Position numbers and translations under genes: made by a program
The notes under the pieces: model-generated
The model's database searches: none
The model's input: the letters and a program-made list of their open reading frames with translations, nothing else
Told to the model about the DNA's origin: nothing
In this document: piece after piece, positions 33,143 through 41,765 of the stretch
Layout of the letters: each line of letters begins with the position of its first letter
Position numbering within the stretch: position 1 is the first letter of the stretch
NCBI RefSeq assembly: GCF_042680125.1
Contig: NZ_JBHTNY010000043.1
Reading direction: 5' to 3' (one strand)
DNA from: Robinsoniella peoriensis
GTDB taxonomy: Bacteria > Bacillota > Clostridia > Lachnospirales > Lachnospiraceae
DNA: 64,000 nt

Positions 33143-33871
33143 ATGTCAGGACATTCAAAATTTGCCAATATTAAACACAAAAAGGAAAAAAATGATGCTG
33201 CGAAAGGTAAGATCTTTACTATAATTGGAAGAGAAATCGCTGTTGCCGTAAAAGAAGGCGGAGCTGATCCGGATAATAACAGCAGACTTCGTGATGTAAT
33301 TGCAAAAGCGAAAGCCAATAACATGCCAAATGATACCATAGACCGTGGGATTAAAAAAGCTGCCGGTGATGCAAATGCAGTTAATTATGAATATGTTTCC
33401 TATGAAGGCTATGGTCCTAGCGGTATTGCTATCATTGTAGATGCACTTACCGATAATAAGAATCGTACAGCTGCCAATGTAAGAAGTGCTTTTACAAAAG
33501 GAAGCGGAAGCATCGGAACACCCGGATGTGTGTCCTATAGCTTTGATAAAAAAGGACAGATCATTATTGACAAAGAAGAATGTGAAATGGACGCAGATGA
33601 TTTAATGATGATTGCTTTGGATGCAGGCGCAGAGGACTTCCAGGAAGAAGAGGACAGTTATGAGATCATTACAGATCCTGATGAATTCAGTAACGTGCGT
33701 GAAGCGTTGGAAAAAGAAGGCATCCGGATGGCGGAAGCAGAAGTAACCATGATTCCGCAAAATTATGTGGAATTGACGGATGAAACTGCGGTTAAGAATC
33801 TGCAGAAAACCTTAGACCTTTTGGATGAAGACGATGATGTACAGAATGTATACCATAACTGGGACGAGTAA
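33143..33871 (+). CDS. yebC: YebC/PmpR family protein
   Basis: 242 residues. MSGHSKFANIKHKKEKND at the start is the invariant YebC/TACO1 signature, and G-Y-G-P-S-G-I-A-I near residue 92 is conserved. Family members were described as DNA-binding regulators and more recently linked to translation of polyproline stretches; which applies here is not known. AAAGGAG precedes the ATG. A terminator follows 25 bp after the stop. Confidence 0.93.
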   Translation: MSGHSKFANIKHKKEKNDAAKGKIFTIIGREIAVAVKEGGADPDNNSRLRDVIAKAKANNMPNDTIDRGIKKAAGDANAVNYEYVSYEGYGPSGIAIIVDALTDNKNRTAANVRSAFTKGSGSIGTPGCVSYSFDKKGQIIIDKEECEMDADDLMMIALDAGAEDFQEEEDSYEIITDPDEFSNVREALEKEGIRMAEAEVTMIPQNYVELTDETAVKNLQKTLDLLDEDDDVQNVYHNWDE

Positions 33872-33895
33872 GGCAGATTAAATAATTGTGAGAAC

Positions 33896-33942
33896 AGGAC
33901 TTTATGTTTGTTTCCGATGGAGACTGGCATGAAGTCTTTTTT
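33896..33942 (+). terminator. Terminator of yebC
   Basis: GGACTTTATG pairs with CATGAAGTCT (one G-U), followed by a seven-T run. A second hairpin (AAAGAGTTT / AAACTCTTT, 33949-33994) lies just after it. The rest of the 33995-34195 gap is AT-rich with no recognisable gene. Confidence 0.75.
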
Positions 33943-34195
33943 TGCTTTAAAGAGTTTGTATGCAGCGTTCACGAAGTTTATTCATAAACTCTTTAGAAGA
34001 ATGTAGCAAAAGATTGAGGGGCAGGGGAGTTTAGACTAATCCCTTAAACCATTATATAACTTTTGCACAAAGATATCCTTTCCGGCATAAAGGAAAATAT
34101 CAAAGTTTAGTACATTTAGCAACACTTCAAGATGTTACTGAAAAGTACACGATTTAGTAATAATAAACAAAAATTAAGATACAAATAAAATATAA

Positions 34196-34224
34196 TTGAC
34201 AATTATGTATAATGATGCTATCCT
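34196..34224 (+). promoter_or_regulatory. Promoter of the sugar-utilisation locus
   Basis: TTGACA at 34196-34201, 17-bp spacer and TATCCT at 34219-34224. The -10 is weak, as expected for a regulated promoter. Confidence 0.6.
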
Positions 34225-34239
34225 AAATATAACATTAAT

Positions 34240-34253
34240 CGTGCCCGGGCACG
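34240..34253. promoter_or_regulatory. Operator-like palindrome at the sugar locus
   Basis: CGTGCCCGGGCACG is a perfect 14-bp inverted repeat with a central CG, placed about +10 to +23 from the predicted transcription start. It fits a LacI-family operator; the LacI-family gene at 44192 ends the locus. Confidence 0.6.
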
Positions 34254-34291
34254 AAAATGGAAACTATTGGTTCTACAGAAAGGAGAAAGGT

Positions 34292-35296
34292 ATGAGAAAG
34301 GTACTGGGTGTTTTATTATGTATCAGCATGATGGCAAGTTTATGTGCATGTAGTTCAGGGGGCAAAGGTGGCAATACCGGCAATACCAGCGAGGGCAGCA
34401 GTAACGCAGCTGAGGTTTTGGATCAGGGTGATAAAGGGTTAATTGGCATTACGACATCTATGTATACCAATGAAGGACTTACGATTATGTGTGACACAAT
34501 TAAAGAAAAAGTTGAGTTAGAAGGTTACCAGGCAGTGATTAAAGACGCAAATCTTGATCAGGCACAGCAAATTAAAGATGTGGAAGATTTTATCAGTCAG
34601 GGAGCAAAGCTAATCATAGTCGAAGCATGTGATTCGGTTGGCATAAAGTCTGCTTTTGAACTGTGCAATAAGGCTGAGATACCGGTCTTAAGTGTAAATC
34701 AGATTTTAGGAGATGATTTGTTGGAGCTGGTGATTGGATCTGTGACGAGTGACAATTACACCGCTGGCTATGAGGTGGGAAAAGAAGTGGCAAAACAGTT
34801 GGGCGGTAAAGGAAAGATTTGTATTCTAACATATGATGTAGCATTTGTTTGCCGGGAGAGGGGCGATGGATTTAAAGATGCAATGGCAGAAAATAGTGGA
34901 ATAGAAGTGCTCGAAGTGTTTGATGGTGTATGCACAGAGGATGAAGCAATGAAGAAGACAGAGGACTGGCTGCAGCAATATCCGGAAGTCACGGCTATAT
35001 TCGGAAATAATTCTAACTGTGGTATCGGAATCTCCGCAGCTGTAAGATCTGCAAATAAGACTGATGATATCCTGGTTGCTAATGTAGACGGTCTTTCCGG
35101 TGATATCCGAAATATGGAAGATGGTGCGCTGGATATTACAGCCGTATATCCGATGAAAGAACTGGCAGCAGCAGCGGCGGACAGAGCAGTGGAGGTTCTG
35201 AATACAGGGAAATGCAAAGAAGATCCGAAGATGAAATTTAGTCTGTGTACGATTGATAATCTTGATACGTATAAGGAATACTGGGGGATTAAATAA
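34292..35296 (+). CDS. RbsB-like sugar-binding lipoprotein
   Basis: 334 residues. A signal peptide with lipobox S-L-C-A-C ends near residue 20, so the mature protein is lipid-anchored by Cys20. A Gly/Ser/Asn-rich linker follows, then a periplasmic-binding-protein type 1 (RbsB) domain beginning G-L-I-G-I-T-T-S-M-Y. The ATG at 34292 follows AAAGGAG. It is the first gene of the transporter operon, 25 bp before the ATPase. The ligand is probably a monosaccharide or small glycoside, inferred from the CUT2-type transporter. Confidence 0.88.
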   Translation: MRKVLGVLLCISMMASLCACSSGGKGGNTGNTSEGSSNAAEVLDQGDKGLIGITTSMYTNEGLTIMCDTIKEKVELEGYQAVIKDANLDQAQQIKDVEDFISQGAKLIIVEACDSVGIKSAFELCNKAEIPVLSVNQILGDDLLELVIGSVTSDNYTAGYEVGKEVAKQLGGKGKICILTYDVAFVCRERGDGFKDAMAENSGIEVLEVFDGVCTEDEAMKKTEDWLQQYPEVTAIFGNNSNCGIGISAAVRSANKTDDILVANVDGLSGDIRNMEDGALDITAVYPMKELAAAAADRAVEVLNTGKCKEDPKMKFSLCTIDNLDTYKEYWGIK

Positions 35297-35321
35297 GGAA
35301 AGAGTTTCAGAGGAGAAACGG

Positions 35322-36839
35322 ATGATGAGTGAAGATTATATCTTGAAGATGAAGGGGATTAGTAAGAGCTTTGGTGGTGTAGAGGTGTTGCATGATGTGG
35401 ATTTTAATCTGCACCGAGGAGAAGTGAGGGCACTGGCAGGTGAGAATGGTGCGGGGAAATCAACGCTGATGAAGATCCTTGGAGGGATTTATGGCTGTGA
35501 TTCAGGCGAGGTTGTCATTGATGGGGACAGGCTGAATAACGGTTCTGTACAGGATGCAAAACAGCACGGTGTTTCCATCATCCACCAGGAAATTGTTCTG
35601 GTTCAGGATATGACGGTCGGGGAAAATATCTTTTTAGGACGTGAATTTAAGAATAAGTCGGGATTCGTTGATTTTCGAAAAATGTTTCGGGAAGCATCCG
35701 CGATCCTTGAGCGGATCGGGCTGGACAAACTCAGACCGGATACCATTGTCAGGGAACTTAGTATTTCGCAGCAGCAGCTGGTGGAAATTGCGAAAGCACT
35801 TTCCACCAATGCAGGTATCATTGTCATGGACGAACCCACCTCATCGTTAACCGATCGGGAAGTGGAATTTCTGTTTCAGCAGATAAAGAGTCTAAGCCAG
35901 AAAGGCGTTGCAATTATCTATATTTCACATAAGATGAACGAGATCAGTCGTATTGCCGACAGCATAACAATTATGCGGGATGGCGGGCATATCCTTACTG
36001 CTTCTATAAGTGAAATCAGTTATGAGCAGATTATTCACAATATGGTCGGTCATAAGATCGAGGATTACTATCCTGATTACAAAGTAAAGACCGGTTCGGA
36101 GGTGCTGCGAATTGAGAATTTAACAACAGAAAAAGTAGAAGATATCAGCTTTACTCTGGCAGAAGGTGAAATCTTAGGTATCACAGGTCTGATGGGAGCT
36201 GGTCGTACGGAGTTAGCAAATGCCATATTTGGATTGGAAGAAATCTTATCCGGTACCATGTATCTGGATGGACAGCTCTTCACCGTGAAATCACCACGGG
36301 ATGCCATCAAAAAAAGAATTGGGCTGATTCCGGAGGATCGAAAAGAGAATGGTCTGATTCTGGATAATTCCATATCTTTTAACATGACTCTGACCGTGAT
36401 GGATCAGTTTATAAAAGGAATAAGGATAGATAAAACAAAAGAACAAGAGATACTGACACAATATATAAATCAACTGGAAATCAAAATGACGGATACCGAC
36501 CAGCTGGCAGTTGAACTTAGCGGTGGGAACCAGCAAAAAGTAGTAATTTCAAAATGGCTGGCAGCAACTCCGAGGATTCTGATTCTGGATGAGCCGACCA
36601 GAGGAGTGGATGTAGGAGCCAAGTCCGATATTTACCATCTGATCTGCAAGATAGCGGAAGAAGGTGTGGCAGTAATATTAATCTCTTCAGAGTTACCGGA
36701 GGTGATGAACATGAGTTCCAGAATTGCTGTCATGTGTGAGGGTAGGATGGTTAAAATATTTGAACCCCAAAAGGAATCATTGACCCAGGAACTGATCATG
36801 CACTATGCGACAGGAGGATATGAACATGAAAGCTACTAA
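35322..36839 (+). CDS. Sugar ABC transporter ATPase, duplicated (RbsA-like)
   Basis: 505 residues with two ABC domains fused, the hallmark of CUT2 monosaccharide importers. Domain 1 has G-E-N-G-A-G-K-S-T-L-M-K-I-L and M-D-E-P-T-S-S-L-T. Domain 2 has the degenerate Walker A G-L-M-G-A-G-R-T-E-L (normal for RbsA domain 2) and I-L-D-E-P-T-R-G-V-D. The start is at ATG 35322 or 35325 behind GAGGAG. It overlaps the permease by 14 bp. Confidence 0.93.
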   Translation: MMSEDYILKMKGISKSFGGVEVLHDVDFNLHRGEVRALAGENGAGKSTLMKILGGIYGCDSGEVVIDGDRLNNGSVQDAKQHGVSIIHQEIVLVQDMTVGENIFLGREFKNKSGFVDFRKMFREASAILERIGLDKLRPDTIVRELSISQQQLVEIAKALSTNAGIIVMDEPTSSLTDREVEFLFQQIKSLSQKGVAIIYISHKMNEISRIADSITIMRDGGHILTASISEISYEQIIHNMVGHKIEDYYPDYKVKTGSEVLRIENLTTEKVEDISFTLAEGEILGITGLMGAGRTELANAIFGLEEILSGTMYLDGQLFTVKSPRDAIKKRIGLIPEDRKENGLILDNSISFNMTLTVMDQFIKGIRIDKTKEQEILTQYINQLEIKMTDTDQLAVELSGGNQQKVVISKWLAATPRILILDEPTRGVDVGAKSDIYHLICKIAEEGVAVILISSELPEVMNMSSRIAVMCEGRMVKIFEPQKESLTQELIMHYATGGYEHESY

Positions 36840-37815
36840 TAATATAATATCAGGGAAGAGAAGCCTGGAGAAATTTTTAAAGCGAAATTCAATGATACTG
36901 GTTGCGTTGTTCTTGATTATCCTGGCGTTAGCGATATTTACCACGACTTTTCTTACGACAGATAATATTTTGTCCGTCATGCGGCAGATCAGTGTGGATT
37001 CCGTTCTTGCTTTTGGTATGGCGCTGGTGCTGATTATCGGATGTATCGATTTATCGGTTGGCAGCGTGCTGGCACTTAGCGGATGTGTTTGTGTTACGTT
37101 AATTGAAGGAGGAATGCCAACAGAAGCAGCGGTGATTATTACACTGTTATTCGGAGCTGCCTGTGGAGGGATTAACGGTCTTTTGGCAACATTTACGACA
37201 ATACCCAGTTTTATCATTACACTTGCTACCCAACAGTGTTTCAGGGGCGCAGCCTACCTCATGACAAATGGAAAATCTATCATGTGCTACGATGAAAAGT
37301 TCAGCGCTATCGGAACAGGATATATCGGGCCGATACCGATCCTGGCTATTGTGATTGTCATCTGTCTGGTTTTGCTCAGTTTGCTGCTGAACAGGACGAA
37401 GTTTGGAAGAGGGATGTATGCGATTGGCGGCAATAAAAGTGCAGCGGTCTATGCGGGTATAAAGGTCAAATTTATTACTACCATGGTCTTTGTATTTACC
37501 GGTGTGATGAGTGCTATAGCAGGTATTATGCTGGCTTCCAGGGTTTATTCTGCGCAACCTACATCAGGCGCAGGATATGAAGGAAATGCGATTGCAGCGG
37601 CAGTACTTGGCGGAGTCAGCTTCAGCGGAGGACTTGGTACCGCAGGAGGTGTCATGATCGGTGTTTTGATTCTTGGTTTCATGAACAATGGTTTGAATAT
37701 GCTGCATGTTACATCTTATTGGCAGATTATTGTAAAAGGTCTGTTGATATTACTGGCAGTATATCTGGATACACTAAAAAGCAACAAGCGGTTGCATATC
37801 AGGAAAAGGGGATAG
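36826..37815 (+). CDS. Sugar ABC transporter permease (RbsC-like)
   Basis: 329 residues with about 8-10 transmembrane segments. G-C-I-D-L-S-V-G-S-V-L-A-L near residue 68-80 is the conserved CUT2 permease signature. The G-G-N-K-S-A-A-V-Y-A-G-I-K motif near 205 contacts the ATPase. AGGAGG precedes the ATG at 36826. The C-terminus ends 3 bp before the first 782-residue protein, so transport and catabolism genes are cotranscribed. Confidence 0.92.
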   Translation: MKATNNIISGKRSLEKFLKRNSMILVALFLIILALAIFTTTFLTTDNILSVMRQISVDSVLAFGMALVLIIGCIDLSVGSVLALSGCVCVTLIEGGMPTEAAVIITLLFGAACGGINGLLATFTTIPSFIITLATQQCFRGAAYLMTNGKSIMCYDEKFSAIGTGYIGPIPILAIVIVICLVLLSLLLNRTKFGRGMYAIGGNKSAAVYAGIKVKFITTMVFVFTGVMSAIAGIMLASRVYSAQPTSGAGYEGNAIAAAVLGGVSFSGGLGTAGGVMIGVLILGFMNNGLNMLHVTSYWQIIVKGLLILLAVYLDTLKSNKRLHIRKRG

Positions 37816-37818
37816 TCG

Positions 37819-40167
37819 ATGAGTAGGAGAATAAAGTTTGTCAGACAGCAGGAAAAGTATTCGGTAGCGATCAGAGATGAAAGGGTAAAGGAAGGCAGGA
37901 ATATGGACATATTTCTTGATTTTCCGGTTGTTCTTCAGAATCTGGAAGGCGCAAAAAGAAAGCTTCGTTATGATAGTTATAATGATTCCGGAAACGGATA
38001 CCAGGCAGTCATTCAGGCAGAAGATCTGCATGGTAACCGATATGAGATCTCGGACGTATGGAAAGAGGAGGCGGATTTCATCCGTTTAGATAGAAATGTC
38101 AGTTGTATAAAGTGCGTAAAGGAAACGGGCATCCGGCTAACGACTGAGTTTCGATGCAGGGATGATAAAGCGGATACACTGGATGATTATCAGTTTATCA
38201 TTCCGGGCGCTCTGTATAATAAGAATGATACAGATGATGATGGGATAGATGATTATCTTGGAACATTTAACCAGGATTACAAGGATGACAGAAATCCTTC
38301 ACTGTCAGTAATGGCATTCTGCCGTAACAGCAAACATTTCATTTCGCTGATCCGTGGTGATCTTCCGCAGAAAGATGAGACGATTACCAGAGACCAGATA
38401 AAGGCGCGGCATTTTATCCATGATACCGACATCGGTTCGCTGGGGCTTGCACCTTCGGAGTATCATGCAAAGGAAATTATTCTAAGATGTGACTATCCGT
38501 TTTACGAGCGCAGTTCTTTCTGCTTAAATGTGGATGGTTCTGAATGGTCAGCCTATAAAAAGATTACAAGTGGAGTAAAGTTTGGCATGACCTATCTGCT
38601 GAAAATAGGTAAAGCAGCCGATCTGACGGAAGCGTCATGGAAAACGACACAGTTTCAGATGGACAGGATTCTGAATCCGTCAGTTGAGCTTCCATTTACC
38701 CTGGAAGAAGCCCGCCATTACAGAAGACAGATGATACATAACAGTTTTCGTGAGTTTCCTGATAAGAAAGGCAGTCCGGCGGGATACTTTGTTCATTTTT
38801 CGCCGCGGCAAGAATATGGAGCTCAAAATCTGCTGGAATACGGATTTTGCGGACAGCAGACACTTTTAAGTCTGGATATGCTGACAGCCGCTAAGGACAA
38901 TCAGGATGTCACATACAGAGAACAGGCACTTAAGACGCTTGATTATTTTATAAAGAACTGCATCGATGATTCTGGTTTGCCAAACGGAATATATAATGTG
39001 GATAAAGAGGAATATGTCTACTGGTGGACAGGTATTCTGTTTCCTTTTCAATATTCTGATGACAGGGAGGAACTGGAAGGCTATCTGGGGAATCAGATTG
39101 TGAGTTCATTGATGCCGGTGGCAGAAGAACTGCGCAAAGTAAAAGGAAATTATTGCCGGTCAATGGTAGACACGATGCATTATCTGATGCGCTGTTATCT
39201 TGTAGAAAAGGAAGATGGTACAGATCATCCCGACTGGCTTGCAGCCGTAATAAAATTCTGCGATAAGCTGTTAGAGATCCAGAATGAGAATGGTTCATGG
39301 AACCGTGGCTATACGATGGATGGCATACCGTTGACAAACCCGCCGCAATGGTTTGGAAAAACAGCCGCAGAGCAGGGATCGGGCTCTATTTTTCCGGCAC
39401 AGATTCTCGTAGAATTATATCGGTTCACCGGGGAAGAAAAATATTTAGCTGCAGGGGTACGTGCGGCAGAGTTTGTATACGAATGCTATGTGAAGGATGT
39501 TCGTTATATAGGCGGACTAAACGATACAACCCACTGCAAATCGGTCAAGATTGATGCGGTAGGTGTTATGTTTGCAATGCGGACTATGCTGTTGGTGTAT
39601 GAGCAGACCGGTGATATAAAGCTTCTTTCAGGCGCAAGAGATGCAGCGCGGATACTGGCGAGCTGGACTTATCTGTGGGATATACCCTTTGACCGGCATA
39701 CCCTGTTGGGACAGCATGGTTTTAAGACTACCGGTTGGGCATGCTGTGATGTGATACCGGGAGGCAGCTATGTGGATTGTGAGTTTGTTGAGTTCATCCC
39801 GGAGTTGCTGCGTATAGCGGAATACTGCCGGGATACTGAGCTGGCAAGGCTGGCCGGAGTCGTAACCAGAGGAATGCAGCATGGTCTGTCGATGCCGCAG
39901 AATATGTATGGTTATGCAATGCCTGGTATCCAGTGTGAAGGCTATATGACGTCGTTGTGGCTGGCTGATACAGAGTATAAAGGCTTCTCCGGTGCGGCGG
40001 CAAAAAATAAAGGCGATGATAATGATACCTGTAACGGGCTGGTAAACGCACAGGCACTTCTGAACCTGGATTACCTGTCGAAAACTTATGGTACGATGGA
40101 TTTTGAGCATATTATTGGACTGATTGAAAAGAAAGACATGGGGACAAATAATGACAGAAATGATTAA
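37819..40167 (+). CDS. Uncharacterised ~780-residue protein, copy A
   Basis: 782 residues, no signal peptide, so cytoplasmic. No family is recognised with certainty. Residues ~1-280 look beta-rich and contain N-D-T-D-D-D-G-I-D-D-Y (136-146), a calcium-loop-like D-x-D-x-D-G, then G-T-F and Y-K-D-D-R-N-P. From about residue 290 it is helical with W- and G-rich repeats (Y-W-W-T-G-I-L-F-P-F-Q-Y, N-E-N-G-S-W-N-R-G-Y, Q-C-E-G-Y-M-T-S-L-W-L-A-D), suggesting an (alpha/alpha) toroid as in many glycosidases and lyases. It shares its whole length with copy B at 41766. The location between a sugar transporter and a GH43 gene points to glycan catabolism. Confidence 0.8.
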   Translation: MSRRIKFVRQQEKYSVAIRDERVKEGRNMDIFLDFPVVLQNLEGAKRKLRYDSYNDSGNGYQAVIQAEDLHGNRYEISDVWKEEADFIRLDRNVSCIKCVKETGIRLTTEFRCRDDKADTLDDYQFIIPGALYNKNDTDDDGIDDYLGTFNQDYKDDRNPSLSVMAFCRNSKHFISLIRGDLPQKDETITRDQIKARHFIHDTDIGSLGLAPSEYHAKEIILRCDYPFYERSSFCLNVDGSEWSAYKKITSGVKFGMTYLLKIGKAADLTEASWKTTQFQMDRILNPSVELPFTLEEARHYRRQMIHNSFREFPDKKGSPAGYFVHFSPRQEYGAQNLLEYGFCGQQTLLSLDMLTAAKDNQDVTYREQALKTLDYFIKNCIDDSGLPNGIYNVDKEEYVYWWTGILFPFQYSDDREELEGYLGNQIVSSLMPVAEELRKVKGNYCRSMVDTMHYLMRCYLVEKEDGTDHPDWLAAVIKFCDKLLEIQNENGSWNRGYTMDGIPLTNPPQWFGKTAAEQGSGSIFPAQILVELYRFTGEEKYLAAGVRAAEFVYECYVKDVRYIGGLNDTTHCKSVKIDAVGVMFAMRTMLLVYEQTGDIKLLSGARDAARILASWTYLWDIPFDRHTLLGQHGFKTTGWACCDVIPGGSYVDCEFVEFIPELLRIAEYCRDTELARLAGVVTRGMQHGLSMPQNMYGYAMPGIQCEGYMTSLWLADTEYKGFSGAAAKNKGDDNDTCNGLVNAQALLNLDYLSKTYGTMDFEHIIGLIEKKDMGTNNDRND

Positions 40168-41758
40168 TAATCCTGTATTGACGGGATTTCACCCGGATCC
40201 GTCCATCTGTCGTGTTGGTGATGATTATTATATTGCCACTTCTACGTTTCAATGGTTTCCGGGTGTCGAGATTCATCACAGCCGGGATCTGGTGCACTGG
40301 GAGAGAATTGGCGGAGTTTTGGATAATACACGGCTGCTTGATATGACGGGGGTGCCGGATTCAGGCGGAGTGTGGGCCCCTTGTCTCTCCTATGCCGATG
40401 GCCGTTTTTATCTCATCTACTCCAATGTTAAGACATACCGAAATTACTTTAAGGATGTTGATAACTACCTCACCACCAGTGAGTATATATCAGGACCATG
40501 GGAAGATCCCATCTACTTAAACAGCAGTGGTTTTGATCCCTCACTGTTTCATGATGATGATGGGAAAAAATACATTTTGAACCAGATATGGGATCATCGT
40601 GATAAACAGCATTCCTTTGCGGGCATAGCGTTACAGGAATACGATGTAAAAGCAAAAGCGCTTACCGGAGTACCGGTTAATATTTTTAAGGGAAGCGAAA
40701 TCGGTTCGGTAGAGGGACCTAACCTATATAAAATAGACGGCATGTATTACCTGATCTGTGCAGAGGGTGGAACCTTCTATGAACATGCGGTAACAGTGGC
40801 TCGTTCAGATAAAATAACCGGTCCTTATGTGATTTCGCCGTATCATCCACTGCTATCTTCAGCCGGGCATCCTGAGCTCAGACTGCAAAAATGCGGTCAT
40901 GGAAGCATTGTGCAGACTAAAAGCGGTGAATGGTACCTGGCGCATTTGTGCGGCAGACCAAATGGTAACGGGGACAGATGTATGCTGGGGCGTGAAACGG
41001 CTATTCAGAGGCTTAGAAGAACCCCGGATGACTGGTTTAAGATTGACAATACCTCCGGTTTTGCAGAAGAATGTGTACCGGCACCGGACTTGCCTGCTTA
41101 TCAGGGGGAACAGGAAACGGAGAAGATGACATTTCCCGGAAAACTGCCGGCTGCGTTTAAAACTCTTCGGATACCACTGGATGAAAGGTGGATGGCATTT
41201 GACACAGCAAGGGAATCTCTGATACTTTACGGCAAGGAATCAATGGAGTCGCTGCACACGCAGAGTTTGGCTGGAATCCGAAGAGATTGTTTTAATTTTA
41301 CAGCGGAAACAAAGATACATTTTCGTCCCGTAAATATTCAGCAGACAGCAGGAATGGCGTTGTACTACGATACTACAAACTATTTCTATCTGAATATATC
41401 CTGGGATGCAAATCGGGGCAGGATACTACAATTGCTGGTCTGTGACCATGGAGAAATTAGAATGGGATGTGATACGATTGCCGTGCCGGAGGAAATAGAG
41501 GCAGTATTTATGCGAATGGATATATCCAATGACTCGGCAGAGTTTTACTGGTCCCCGGATGGCCAGAAATATGATCGGGTAGGAGAAGTGCTGGATGCCA
41601 CCAGCCTGTCAGATGATTATTATGACCAGGAACGCCATGGGCTTCGTTTTACGGGAACGTTTATCACACTGTGCTGTCAGGACACCTCAGGACAACGCTG
41701 TCCGGCAGAGTTTGATTATTTGACATATCATAAAAAAGGGGAGGATAATGCGGGGTGA
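40151..41758 (+). CDS. GH43 beta-xylosidase/arabinofuranosidase-like enzyme
   Basis: 535 residues from ATG 40151 (GGGGA upstream), no signal peptide. N-terminal five-bladed beta-propeller: the general base Asp16 in F-H-P-D-P-S, the pKa-modulating Asp129 in G-F-D-P-S-L-F, and the general acid Glu188 in S-V-E-G-P-N. The C-terminal ~200 residues form the beta-sandwich domain that caps the active site in GH43_11-type beta-xylosidases. It probably cleaves xylose or arabinose from small imported oligosaccharides. It overlaps copy A by 17 bp. Confidence 0.9.
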   Translation: MTEMINNPVLTGFHPDPSICRVGDDYYIATSTFQWFPGVEIHHSRDLVHWERIGGVLDNTRLLDMTGVPDSGGVWAPCLSYADGRFYLIYSNVKTYRNYFKDVDNYLTTSEYISGPWEDPIYLNSSGFDPSLFHDDDGKKYILNQIWDHRDKQHSFAGIALQEYDVKAKALTGVPVNIFKGSEIGSVEGPNLYKIDGMYYLICAEGGTFYEHAVTVARSDKITGPYVISPYHPLLSSAGHPELRLQKCGHGSIVQTKSGEWYLAHLCGRPNGNGDRCMLGRETAIQRLRRTPDDWFKIDNTSGFAEECVPAPDLPAYQGEQETEKMTFPGKLPAAFKTLRIPLDERWMAFDTARESLILYGKESMESLHTQSLAGIRRDCFNFTAETKIHFRPVNIQQTAGMALYYDTTNYFYLNISWDANRGRILQLLVCDHGEIRMGCDTIAVPEEIEAVFMRMDISNDSAEFYWSPDGQKYDRVGEVLDATSLSDDYYDQERHGLRFTGTFITLCCQDTSGQRCPAEFDYLTYHKKGEDNAG

Positions 41759-41765
41759 AGGGAAT

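Noticed and set aside
35253..35321. Longer N-terminus of the RbsA-like ATPase
   Set aside because: It overlaps the binding-protein gene with no ribosome binding site; GAGGAG before 35322 fits the family start.
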